The position numbers and the translations under genes were made by a program. Source: Rhizobium anhuiense (GTDB lineage: Bacteria; Pseudomonadota; Alphaproteobacteria; Rhizobiales; Rhizobiaceae). Taken from it: a stretch of 64,000 nt of DNA. The stretch spans positions 248,001 to 312,000 of the forward strand of contig NZ_ML133521.1 of NCBI RefSeq assembly GCF_003985145.1. Reading direction: 5' to 3'. The notes under the pieces are model-generated. The model did no database searches. It was not told the origin of the DNA and was given only the letters and a program-made list of their open reading frames with translations. Below are positions 34,606-42,709 of this stretch, piece after piece. Position 1 is the stretch's first letter. The number at the start of each line of letters is the position of its first letter.

Positions 34606-35381
34606 GGATTTGGCTCCCCGGATTGAGCCGTCTTTGCCGGAGTCTGGGGCTTTGCCGTCTGCAGGCCACCCATGACCTGCAGTGTCGGCGTGATCTCCAT
34701 GTGTCCGATGTTGACGGCGACGGGGGCTGCGATGGCGAAGGCAATCGCGTCTGCTATATCGGCTGCCTGCGGCAGTTCGAAGCCGTCGATGAACCGTTCG
34801 CGGATGCTCGGGTCATCGCCGTGGACGTGATTGAAAATATCCGTGGCGACCCGGCCGGGGCAGATTTCCGTGACCCGCACCCGCTTGCCGAAGGCGTCGA
34901 TGCGCAGCTGGTTGGACAGCATGCTCACCCCTGCCTTGGTGGCGTGATAGGACGAGTTGCCACCGAAATTATAGGCGCCGGCGATCGACGAGATGTTGAT
35001 GACATGCCCGCGATCCCGCGCCACCATGCCGGGCACGACCAGGCGGCAGAGATGCAGGACTGCGCGGAGATTGACGTCGACGATGAGATCGATATCGCCC
35101 TCTTCGGCTTCCAGGAACTTCTTCGGCCGATCGACGCCGGCATTGTTGACGAGAATATCGAACTCCACCCGGCGGGTGAGCTCGGCCATGGCCTGACGGT
35201 CGGTCACATCGGTGACATGGGCGATGCAGCCCGTGCGTGCGGCCAGCTGCTGCAGCGCGTCGGCGCTGCGGGCAATGGCATGGACCTCGATGTTCTCCCG
35301 GCGGAGCCGCTCAACCACGGCTGCGCCGATACCGGAGGATGCGCCGGTCACCAGTGCGGTCTTGTAGTCGGAGAATGGCAT
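34602..35381 (-). CDS. Short-chain dehydrogenase/reductase
   Basis: 259-aa classical SDR: cofactor motif TGASSGIGAAV at residue 12 on, NNAGV, catalytic Ser in ISSIAG, and YxxxK as YHATK. First gene of the amino acid ABC operon and coupled to it by overlap. Closest in style to serine 3-dehydrogenase-like YdfG proteins (LVNNAGVDRPKKF), so oxidation of a 3-hydroxy acid is plausible. Divergent from a LysR gene. Confidence 0.87.
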   Translation of the reverse strand: MPFSDYKTALVTGASSGIGAAVVERLRRENIEVHAIARSADALQQLAARTGCIAHVTDVTDRQAMAELTRRVEFDILVNNAGVDRPKKFLEAEEGDIDLIVDVNLRAVLHLCRLVVPGMVARDRGHVINISSIAGAYNFGGNSSYHATKAGVSMLSNQLRIDAFGKRVRVTEICPGRVATDIFNHVHGDDPSIRERFIDGFELPQAADIADAIAFAIAAPVAVNIGHMEITPTLQVMGGLQTAKPQTPAKTAQSGEPNP

Positions 35382-35503
35382 TGTCGTTCCCTTGTTGTTG
35401 ATCGAGACAGTAGCGAAGCTTTAACCCCTTGCCTAAGACCGATTATCTCTGGAGCAATAAGCAACGGTTATGGAGGCGAGACGGCTGCCGAAGAAGAGAA
35501 ACA

Positions 35504-35521
35504 GGTGATGTCGGCATCACC
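35504..35521. promoter_or_regulatory. Candidate LysR operator, GGTGATG-N4-CATCACC
   Basis: Perfect 7-bp inverted repeat with a 4-base spacer in the 236-bp region between the divergent SDR/ABC operon (start 35381) and LysR gene (start 35618). Placed about midway, as expected for a LysR regulatory site. Confidence 0.4.
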
Positions 35522-35617
35522 GGTCCCTCGGGCTGTCAGAGACCGTGTCGCGTTGCAAAAGCATTGCGCGTCTGCAAACATGTAAGCCACGCACATCAGA
35601 ACGGTACCCCGATCCTC

Positions 35618-36523
35618 ATGGACATCAGACGCCTCAAATCTTTCATCGTGATCGTCGACAGCGGCAGCATCACGCGAGCGGCGGATCTTTTGCACATTGC
35701 CCAACCCGCCCTCAGCCAGCAGCTTGCGGCACTGGAGGAACATTTCGGCCACAAGCTGCTGATCCGCAGCCAGCAGGGCGTCAGCATGACCGATGCGGGG
35801 CATGCGGTGTATCGCCATGCGCAGATCATCCTTCGGCAGATGGAGCAGGCGCAAGCGGATGCGTCGGCAGCCGGCAATTCGCTTGCCGGGCGCGTCTCGG
35901 TCGGTCTCGTGCCGTTCAGCAGTGCCGCCACGCTATCGGTCGACCTCCTGGCGGAGACCCGTAAACGCCATCCCGGCATCCTGCTGCATCTGACCGAAAG
36001 CGTCGGGCAGACCTATAGCCAGATGATCATGAACGGCCGGCTGGAGATGGCGCTTCTCCACGGAACCGGACCGATCAAGGGCGTCCGGTTCGAACCGATC
36101 CTCAGCGAAGAGTTTTTTCTTGTCGCGCATCGCGACTTTGCGATCGAAGCGGATGCGAAACCCGTTCCGGTCAATGCGCTCGACGGAATACCGCTGCTGT
36201 TGCCGCCGGCCTATAATTTCGTCCGCCGCGCAGTCGACACCGCCTTCACGCGCACCCGCACCAATCTGAAGGTCGTGGCCGAAGTCGAAATCGTCCGCAC
36301 GCTGGCCCGCGCGGTCGGCAGCGGCCTCGGCGCGACGATCATGCCGAAAGCCATTGCCGATCGTATCGTGTCGGAATCGAGCGAGCCGCTGATCTGCCGG
36401 CTCGTCTCACCACGGATCGAGGAAACTCTGTCGCTATGCGTTTCCGACCAGAATCCCCTGTCGGAACCGGCCCTTGCCGTCCGCGACATCCTTCTCGAGC
36501 TGACGGCACGGCTGAAAGTCTGA
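35618..36523 (+). CDS. LysR-family transcriptional regulator
   Basis: 301 aa; HTH MDIRRLKSFIVIVDSGSI then AADLLHIAQPALSQQLAALE, effector domain SLAGRVSVGLVPFSSA onward. It resembles Nac/CbbR-type nitrogen-assimilation LysR proteins, a loose comparison. The frame is open from 35429 but the HTH begins at ATG 35618. It is divergent from the amino acid ABC operon and convergent (11-bp gap) with the aminotransferase/oxoprolinase operon, so it may regulate both. Confidence 0.92.
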   Translation: MDIRRLKSFIVIVDSGSITRAADLLHIAQPALSQQLAALEEHFGHKLLIRSQQGVSMTDAGHAVYRHAQIILRQMEQAQADASAAGNSLAGRVSVGLVPFSSAATLSVDLLAETRKRHPGILLHLTESVGQTYSQMIMNGRLEMALLHGTGPIKGVRFEPILSEEFFLVAHRDFAIEADAKPVPVNALDGIPLLLPPAYNFVRRAVDTAFTRTRTNLKVVAEVEIVRTLARAVGSGLGATIMPKAIADRIVSESSEPLICRLVSPRIEETLSLCVSDQNPLSEPALAVRDILLELTARLKV

Positions 36524-36534
36524 GGGGGCTACGC

Positions 36535-37737
36535 TCAGCGCATATCCCTGCAGAACTGAGCTATGCGCGCGCAGCCTTCGCCGAGCTTTTCCATGCTGGT
36601 CGCATAGGAAATACGGAAGAAGGGGCTCATTCCGTAAGCCGCCCCTTGCACGGTCGCGACATGATGCTCTTCGACGAGTGCCATGACGAAATCGACGTCG
36701 GTCTCGATCTTTCGCCCGCCCTTGCTGGTCTTGCCGATCAGCCCGGAGATATTGGGGTAGATGTAGAAGGCGCCTTCGGGCCGATGGCACCGCAGCCCTT
36801 CCACCTCAGACAATCTGTCGAGGACGAAGTCGCGTCTTTCCTTGTAGATCGCGGCACGCTCCTTCAAGAGATCCTGAGGACCATCAAGCGCCGCGGTCGC
36901 CGCAGCCTGCGTCAGCGTCGCGATACCGCCGCCATTCTGGCCGTTGACGTTGCTGACGGCGGAGATCAGGTCTTTCGGCCCGGCGCAGAAGCCGAGCCGC
37001 CAGCCTGTCATCGCGTAAGCCTTGGAGACGCCGTTCATCGTTAAAACGCGCTCATAGAGCCTGGGCTCGACTTCGGCGATCGTGCAGAACTGGAAGTCGT
37101 CATAGACCAGGTGTTCGTAGATGTCGTCGGTCATGATCCAGACGTTGGGATGGCGCAGCATGACCTCGGCGATGGCGGCCATCTCCGCCCGGGAGCAGGC
37201 CGCGCCGGTGGGATTGTTCGGGAAATTCAGGAAGAGCCATTTGGTGCGCGGCGTGATCGCCGCCTCCAGATCCTCCGGACGCAGCTTGAAGCCGGCCTGC
37301 TCGTAGCAGGGGACCGGAACCGGGACGCCGCCGGCGAATTTGACGATATCGGCATAGCTGACCCAGGAGGGCGTGGGAATAACGACCTCGTCGCCCGGAT
37401 TGCAGGTGGCCAGCATGGCATTGAAGATCACCTGCTTGCCGCCGCCGGAGACGACGATCTGGCTGGCATCGTAGTCGAGATTATTGTCGCGTTTGAACTT
37501 CCGGATGATGGCGGCCTTCAGCGCCGGCGTGCCGTCCATCGGCGGATATTTCGTATCGCCGGCAAGAGCTGCCGCATGGGCCGCTTCGATTGCGTGCGCC
37601 GGGGTGGGGAAATCCGGCTCGCCGGATGACAGGCTGACGACCTTGATGCCCTTGGCGGCAAGTTCCCTGGCGCGCTGGGTCATGGCGGCGGATGCGGAGA
37701 TGGAGACGTTTTTCAGGCGGTCAGCGATGACGGACAT
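36535..37737 (-). CDS. Class I/II aminotransferase (aspartate aminotransferase-like)
   Basis: 400-aa fold-I PLP enzyme. The Schiff-base lysine is in NGVSKAYAMTGWRLG (near residue 240), with FPNNPTGA and the C-terminal substrate-arginine region FFRISYATS. ATG 37737 is preferred over ATG 37743 because AAGGA is 8 nt from the former. Last gene of the pxp/acc operon, 61 nt after pxpA. It could transaminate the glutamate or amino acid freed by lactam opening. Confidence 0.92.
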   Translation of the reverse strand: MSVIADRLKNVSISASAAMTQRARELAAKGIKVVSLSSGEPDFPTPAHAIEAAHAAALAGDTKYPPMDGTPALKAAIIRKFKRDNNLDYDASQIVVSGGGKQVIFNAMLATCNPGDEVVIPTPSWVSYADIVKFAGGVPVPVPCYEQAGFKLRPEDLEAAITPRTKWLFLNFPNNPTGAACSRAEMAAIAEVMLRHPNVWIMTDDIYEHLVYDDFQFCTIAEVEPRLYERVLTMNGVSKAYAMTGWRLGFCAGPKDLISAVSNVNGQNGGGIATLTQAAATAALDGPQDLLKERAAIYKERRDFVLDRLSEVEGLRCHRPEGAFYIYPNISGLIGKTSKGGRKIETDVDFVMALVEEHHVATVQGAAYGMSPFFRISYATSMEKLGEGCARIAQFCRDMR

Positions 37738-37798
37738 CGACATGGTCCTTCGATGAGAGATGGGAACGGGAGACCGCCCGCAGGCGATCGGGATTGCG

Positions 37799-38566
37799 TC
37801 AGTCGGCGAGTTCGGCGGCGGGCGCGAGCGCGGCACCCGTGGCTTCGATCTCGCCGCGCACGATGCCGGCAAGTTCCAGGGCGCCCGGCGTGTCGCTGTG
37901 GACGAGAATGGAGCGGGCCGGCATGGCGATTACGGCTCCGTCGATCGTCTGAACGGTTCCGTCGAGCAGGAATTGTCGGACACGCGCACGTACGGCGGCT
38001 TCATCCTTAATGACGGCCCCAGGCAGCCCGCGCGCGACGAGTTTCCCGCCGGCGTCATAGGCCCGGTCGGCGAGGAAAAGCGCCAGCGTCTTCAAACGCG
38101 CGCGTTTCGCCGCCTGCTGAATCTCGCTGCCATGGGTGACGAAGACGACGAGACCGGCATCGACCGTGGCGATTGCATCCATCATCAGGTCGGCTAGCAC
38201 AGGATCGCGATTGACCATATTGCCCATCGCCGCGTGGAAGCTGATATGGGAGACAGTGACACCCTCGGCTTTGGCGATCGCCATCAGTGCGCCGAGCTGA
38301 TAGAGCATCTGCTGGCGAAGCTCGTCTGCCGGAAACGGTATTTCGCGCCGGCCGAAGCCGAGCCGATCAGGCAGGCCGGGATGCGCGCCGATGCCGACGC
38401 CGTTCAGCTTCGCGAGCCGGACCATGCGCCCCATGATCTCGGGGTCGCCGCCGTGGAAACCGCAGGCGATGTTGGCCGACGAGACGAGTTTCATCATCGC
38501 TTCGTCGTCGCACAGCCGGTAGGGGCCAAATCCTTCGCCCATGTCGGAATTCAGATCGATCTTCAT
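37799..38566 (-). CDS. pxpA: 5-oxoprolinase subunit A (LamB/YcsF family)
   Basis: 255-aa LamB/YcsF barrel protein with the family opening MKIDLNSDMGEGFGPY, ANIACGFHGGDP and VGIGAHPGLPDRLGFGRRE. In the PxpABC complex, PxpA together with PxpB and PxpC performs ATP-dependent opening of 5-oxoproline to glutamate. AAGGAGG before ATG 38566. It follows pxpC by 37 nt. Here the operon also holds biotin carboxylase genes, so the true substrate might be another lactam or amide. Confidence 0.92.
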   Translation of the reverse strand: MKIDLNSDMGEGFGPYRLCDDEAMMKLVSSANIACGFHGGDPEIMGRMVRLAKLNGVGIGAHPGLPDRLGFGRREIPFPADELRQQMLYQLGALMAIAKAEGVTVSHISFHAAMGNMVNRDPVLADLMMDAIATVDAGLVVFVTHGSEIQQAAKRARLKTLALFLADRAYDAGGKLVARGLPGAVIKDEAAVRARVRQFLLDGTVQTIDGAVIAMPARSILVHSDTPGALELAGIVRGEIEATGAALAPAAELAD

Positions 38567-38603
38567 CGGTTCCTCCTTTTGACGGCCTTTTGGGAGACAC
38601 CCA

Positions 38604-39599
38604 TTAGGCCATCGCCTTCAGGGCGCGCTTGACCATCCGGCATGTCTGCCTGACGTCGCCGACATAGCGGGCGACTGCCTGTTCCACCGCGCGGGCCTCC
38701 GCATGCGTCGAGCGAACGAAGCGCAGGCGGGCGCCGATGCGGGCTTGGCCGAGCCGCCACAGGTCGCATTCGATCACGCCAGCGATCTTCGGATAGCCGC
38801 CGGCGGTGTTCGCATCGCTCATCTGCACGATCGGTTCGCCACCGGGCGGAAACTGGATCACGCCGGGCACGACGCCGTGGGAGCGCATCTCGATGGACGC
38901 CGTCGGCTTGATCGGTTCGCCGGACAGGCGATAGCCCGTCCGGTCGCTGCGGGAGGAAATCCTCCAGGTCTGGCTCCAGAAGGCTTCGCCATCTCCGGCG
39001 AAAAGATCATGCTCGCCGGCCGGCAGCGCGCGGATCGTCAATGCGCCGTCGACAGGTGCGGGGAAGACATCGCGCAGTGCCACGGCCGGTTCGACGACGG
39101 CGAGACCCGAGGCCGGCAGCATGGCGATCTCGGCGTCCTCGCCGACCGCGATCCGATCGCCCTTCGCCAGAGGCCGGCCGGCATTGCCACCGAAACCACC
39201 GCGCAGCGACGTGCTGCGCGAACCCATGACAACGGGAATATCCAGCCCGCCTCCGAGCGAAATATAGGCACGTGCGAGCCGCGGCGGCTGCTTCAGTTCG
39301 AGAACCTCTCCGGGCTCTGCCGTATAGGCGCACCAGGCAAGCAGTTCCGATCCGTTGAGATGAGGATTGCCGTCGGCGCCGGTCACGGCAAAGACCACAC
39401 GCTGCTCGAAACGCAGGCTGAACGGGAAGGTCTGCACCTCGATCACAGCCGCATTGTCGTCATTGCCGACGAGAATGTTGCCGATCCGGACCGCCAGCGG
39501 ATCCATGGCGCCGCTCGCCGACACGCCGATGTCGCGATAGCCGGGGCGGCCAAGATCCTGCACCGTGTTGAACGGGCCGCTTTCCAAAATCTCGATCAT
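38604..39599 (-). CDS. pxpC: 5-oxoprolinase subunit C / biotin-dependent carboxyltransferase family (KipA-like)
   Basis: 331-aa protein of the AHS2/KipA domain family, homologous to half of the carboxyltransferase domain of urea carboxylase. Family landmarks: GPFNTVQDLGRPGYRDIGVSASGAMDP at the N-terminus (split here: GPFNTVQDLGRPGY, then GVSASGAMDP), GNDDNAAVIE, and GGYPKIAGVIECDLW near the end. ATG 39599 overlaps the pxpB stop by ATGA. Confidence 0.92.
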   Translation of the reverse strand: MIEILESGPFNTVQDLGRPGYRDIGVSASGAMDPLAVRIGNILVGNDDNAAVIEVQTFPFSLRFEQRVVFAVTGADGNPHLNGSELLAWCAYTAEPGEVLELKQPPRLARAYISLGGGLDIPVVMGSRSTSLRGGFGGNAGRPLAKGDRIAVGEDAEIAMLPASGLAVVEPAVALRDVFPAPVDGALTIRALPAGEHDLFAGDGEAFWSQTWRISSRSDRTGYRLSGEPIKPTASIEMRSHGVVPGVIQFPPGGEPIVQMSDANTAGGYPKIAGVIECDLWRLGQARIGARLRFVRSTHAEARAVEQAVARYVGDVRQTCRMVKRALKAMA

Positions 39600-40303
39600 A
39601 ATTCGATCCTCGCCGGCAGGAAGCGCACCGTATCGCCCGGCGCCATCATGGCAGGGCTCGGCGAGGTGGGGTCGAACATCTCAAGCGTGGCAAAGCCGAT
39701 GGAATTCCAGCCATTCGGACCCGTGAGCATGGCGACGCCGGTCTGCATGCCGCCGATGGTCACGCAGCCCTTCGGCATCTTCAACGAGGGAACGGTCTTT
39801 CGCGGCATGTAGATACGCGGATCGAGGCCATGCAGATAACCGAAACCGGGAGCGCTGCCCAAGGCGAAGACACGGTAGGTCGCTTCATGATGGATGCGCA
39901 CGACCTCGCGGTCGCTGAGCCCCGAGAGATCGCAAAGGGCTGCAAGATCGGTCGCATGTTCGCCGCCGTAATGGACGGGGATCTCGATGGTCTTGCCGTT
40001 GAGATCGATGCTGCGCGCATTCTCCCATGCCTCCAGCAGCCGGGCGACCATCGTATCGGGAACTTCGGGCGTCTCCTTGAAGATCACCAGCAGGTTGGTC
40101 ATGCCGGGAATGTTTTCCGCAAGGTCCGGCCAGCTCTTCACCGTCTGGGACAGAGCCCAGATCCGCCGCTGCGCAACGAGGTCGAAATCGCCTGGTGCCT
40201 CGAGCAGGAAGGATCTGGCGCCGATCGAGGAAACTCGCGCCCGGCTGTTGGTGGCCGGAACGATCTCACGTTGCGATGCATGTCTGTTCGTCGTGACGAT
40301 CAT
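39596..40303 (-). CDS. pxpB: 5-oxoprolinase subunit B (KipI family, AHS1)
   Basis: 235-aa AHS1/KipI protein, the partner half of the carboxyltransferase-like unit. Typical PVHYGGEHATDL and LGSAPGFGYLHGLDP, then VTIGGMQTGVAMLTGPNGW. The N-terminus is slightly longer than in PxpB of E. coli. Overlaps both neighbours by ATGA, indicating stoichiometric synthesis with pxpC and the BCCP-like protein. Confidence 0.92.
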   Translation of the reverse strand: MIVTTNRHASQREIVPATNSRARVSSIGARSFLLEAPGDFDLVAQRRIWALSQTVKSWPDLAENIPGMTNLLVIFKETPEVPDTMVARLLEAWENARSIDLNGKTIEIPVHYGGEHATDLAALCDLSGLSDREVVRIHHEATYRVFALGSAPGFGYLHGLDPRIYMPRKTVPSLKMPKGCVTIGGMQTGVAMLTGPNGWNSIGFATLEMFDPTSPSPAMMAPGDTVRFLPARIEL

Positions 40304-40725
40304 GGCTGGAGCTCGATTTCGAACAGAGGATCACCGAAGCCGACCGGCGCGCCGGGTTCTGCGAGCAGCCTGGTCAAAACACCGGAGCGGCCGGCGCGAA
40401 GGGGAAGCAGGATATGCCCTACCCCGATGAAGCCGACGATATCCGCATCGGATACGGAGCGCGGCAGTTTTTGCGGCGCGGCGGAGTCGGCCGGATGCTC
40501 GACGCAGAAGCGGCCCGCCATCGGCGCCTTTACGACGGCGGATGCTGAGCCGGGAGCGCGTGGCGTCGCTTCGCTCGAGCTGACACGGGCGCCGCTTTTT
40601 CCGGCGACGACGATACGAAGCTGTCCGCCCGGCCGGGAGATTTCAAGGCCGTCCACGCCGGCGGCCGTCAGCGCCTCGGTGAGCAATGCGATGGTCGCCG
40701 GATCGCTGAAATCGATCGCGCTCAT
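40300..40725 (-). CDS. BCCP-like protein lacking the biotin-accepting lysine
   Basis: 141-aa paralogue of the biotin carboxyl carrier protein: an N-terminal helical region like that of AccB, a Pro/Ala linker and a C-terminal biotinyl-like fold that starts VKAPMAGRF and ends FGDPLFEIEL. Aligned with the true BCCP two genes upstream, the EAMKV biotin motif is replaced by a segment reading GVGHILLP, so no lysine can be biotinylated. ATG 40725 overlaps the accC stop (ATGA); an upstream in-frame ATG at 40749 would overlap more. It may be a structural adaptor or regulator of the carboxylase-like complex. Confidence 0.8.
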   Translation of the reverse strand: MSAIDFSDPATIALLTEALTAAGVDGLEISRPGGQLRIVVAGKSGARVSSSEATPRAPGSASAVVKAPMAGRFCVEHPADSAAPQKLPRSVSDADIVGFIGVGHILLPLRAGRSGVLTRLLAEPGAPVGFGDPLFEIELQP

Positions 40726-42107
40726 GCCGCCCTCCGCAGCTTCAGCCATTGTTCGAGATAGTGAATGTCGGTCTCACCGCGCGCGAATGCGTCGTCCTCG
40801 AATAAAACGCGCAGGAAGGGGATATTGGTGGAAATCCCTTCGACCTCGGTGCCGGCAAGCGCTTCGCGCATTCTTGCCATCGCTTCGGTCCGCGTCGGCG
40901 CATGGACGATCAGCTTGGCGATCAGCGAATCGTAATAGGGCGAAACCTTGTAGCCGGCATGAATATGCGTATCGACACGGATGCCTGGTCCCTCGGGCAA
41001 GGCCAGACGGGTGACGACACCCGCCGACGGCAGGAAGGTTTCCGGATCCTCGGCGTTGATGCGGCATTCGAAGGAATGGCCTCCGCATGTCACATCGCCT
41101 TGGATGAGATCCAGAACGTGACCCTGAGCCGCCCTGATTTGAGCCTGGACGATATCGACACCGCTCGTCATCTCGGTGACGGGATGTTCGACCTGAAGTC
41201 GGGTGTTCATCTCGATGAAATAGAAGGCGCCGTCCTCATAGAGAAATTCGAAAGTTCCGACCCCCCGGTAGCCGATCTGAAGGCAGGCCTGCACGCAGGC
41301 CATGCCGACCGGCTGGATGATGTCGGGTGCGATCCCCGGCGCCGGCGCCTCCTCAACCACTTTCTGATGGCGGCGCTGCATCGAGCAATCCCGGTGTCCG
41401 AGCCACACGGCATTGCCGTGATCGTCGCAAATGACCTGGATCTCGATGTGGCGCGGATGCTCTAAGAATTTCTCCATGTAGAGGGCGGGGGAGCCGAAGG
41501 CCTTGCGAGCCTCTTCCCGCGTCAACGCGATTGCTTCATGCAACATATCGGCCTTTGGCACGACGCGCATGCCGCGTCCGCCGCCACCGCCGGCTGCCTT
41601 GATGATAACGGGATATCCGATCTCCAGCGCTGTGCGCTCGATGGTGGCAGGGTCGTCGGGCAGCGCCGTGTCCGGGCCGGGAACGCAGGGTACGCCGGCC
41701 GCCATCATCGCCCGCTTTGCCGAGATCTTATCGCCCATGATCGCAATCGATGACGCGGTCGGACCGATGAAAATCAGCCCGGCCTTGTCGACGGCGTCGG
41801 CGAAGGCGGCGTTTTCCGACAGAAAACCGTAACCCGGATGGATGGCGCCCGCACCGGCAAGACGCGCCGCCAGAAGGATGGCGTCCTGATTGAGATAGCT
41901 CTTGGCGGCGCTCGACGGGCCGATGCAGAGAAAGCTGTCGGCGGTACTGCCGTAAGGCGCTTGCCTATCCGCCTCGGAACAGATGGCGACCGTCTTGAGG
42001 CCGAGCTCGCGGCAGGCGCGCTGGATCCGGGCGGCGATCTCGCCGCGATTGGCGATCAGAACGGTATCGAAGCGGCCGGCCGCAGATTGTTCAGGCGTTT
42101 CCGGCAT
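40722..42107 (-). CDS. accC: Biotin carboxylase (AccC paralogue in oxoprolinase operon)
   Basis: 461-aa ATP-grasp biotin carboxylase. N-terminal IANRGEIAARIQRACRELG, the glycine-rich GGGGRGMRVV, and EMNTRLQVEHPVTEM containing the catalytic Arg are intact. It carboxylates biotin on a carrier protein with bicarbonate and ATP. The start overlaps the accB stop as TGATG. Being tied to pxpBC rather than to an acyl-CoA carboxyltransferase suggests that it serves a urea-carboxylase-like reaction, not fatty acid synthesis. Confidence 0.92.
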   Translation of the reverse strand: MPETPEQSAAGRFDTVLIANRGEIAARIQRACRELGLKTVAICSEADRQAPYGSTADSFLCIGPSSAAKSYLNQDAILLAARLAGAGAIHPGYGFLSENAAFADAVDKAGLIFIGPTASSIAIMGDKISAKRAMMAAGVPCVPGPDTALPDDPATIERTALEIGYPVIIKAAGGGGGRGMRVVPKADMLHEAIALTREEARKAFGSPALYMEKFLEHPRHIEIQVICDDHGNAVWLGHRDCSMQRRHQKVVEEAPAPGIAPDIIQPVGMACVQACLQIGYRGVGTFEFLYEDGAFYFIEMNTRLQVEHPVTEMTSGVDIVQAQIRAAQGHVLDLIQGDVTCGGHSFECRINAEDPETFLPSAGVVTRLALPEGPGIRVDTHIHAGYKVSPYYDSLIAKLIVHAPTRTEAMARMREALAGTEVEGISTNIPFLRVLFEDDAFARGETDIHYLEQWLKLRRAA

Positions 42108-42538
42108 CAGCCAATCTCCGCGAGCAGGTCGCCGGTCTCGACCTCGCCATTGTCGATATGGGTTAGGTGCGTGATGCGCCCGGACCGCGGCGCGGCGATC
42201 GTGTTGAAGACCTTCATCGCTTCGATGATGAAGAGCGTCTGCCCCTCCTCCACCGCGTCACCGATCGCGACAAATGGCGGCTCCCCGGGCGCCGGGGCCT
42301 TGTGCAGAACGCCGAAGACGGGCGCCTTTACCGCATAGGAGGTTTTCTTGACGCTCGAAGGCGCTTGGGAGACGGGATTTGTCGTCGATTCCGGCTCCTT
42401 CGAGGGCTCGGCAACAGCCTCCTGACCCGGCGACGTGCGGAAAATCCGCACCGTCACGTCCTTTTCAGTCACGGTCAGCTCGCTAATGTTCGATCGTCCG
42501 ACAAAGTCGATCAGCGTCTTGATCTTCGAGAGGTCCAT
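42107..42538 (-). CDS. accB: Biotin carboxyl carrier protein
   Basis: 143 aa. N-terminal domain MDLSKIKTLIDFVGRSNISE, a variable Pro/Ser linker, and a C-terminal biotinyl domain with the canonical EAMKV near residue 110 holding the biotinylated lysine. First gene of the minus-strand operon. The ribosome site is weak, and a 16-bp palindrome (GGAATTTCAGAATTCC, 42549-42564) lies just upstream of the start. Confidence 0.92.
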   Translation of the reverse strand: MDLSKIKTLIDFVGRSNISELTVTEKDVTVRIFRTSPGQEAVAEPSKEPESTTNPVSQAPSSVKKTSYAVKAPVFGVLHKAPAPGEPPFVAIGDAVEEGQTLFIIEAMKVFNTIAAPRSGRITHLTHIDNGEVETGDLLAEIG

Positions 42539-42548
42539 GTGCGTGCTC

Positions 42549-42564
42549 GGAATTTCAGAATTCC
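42549..42564. promoter_or_regulatory. Palindrome just upstream of accB
   Basis: GGAATTTCAGAATTCC, a 6-bp perfect inverted repeat with a 4-base centre, 11 bases before the accB start on the minus strand. It may be an operator or a 5'-UTR hairpin covering the ribosome-binding region. Weak evidence. Confidence 0.3.
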
Positions 42565-42709
42565 ACCGCGCGGACCTGACATCGCAAGTCGCTCGGTGTT
42601 GTGATTTTTCGTAGCACGACGTGCAGACTGATGGGGTCAGACGAAGTTTTGATGGAGTGCAATCAGCGCCCGATAGGGCATCTCGCCAGCGAGGCCGGTT
42701 TCGTCATCA

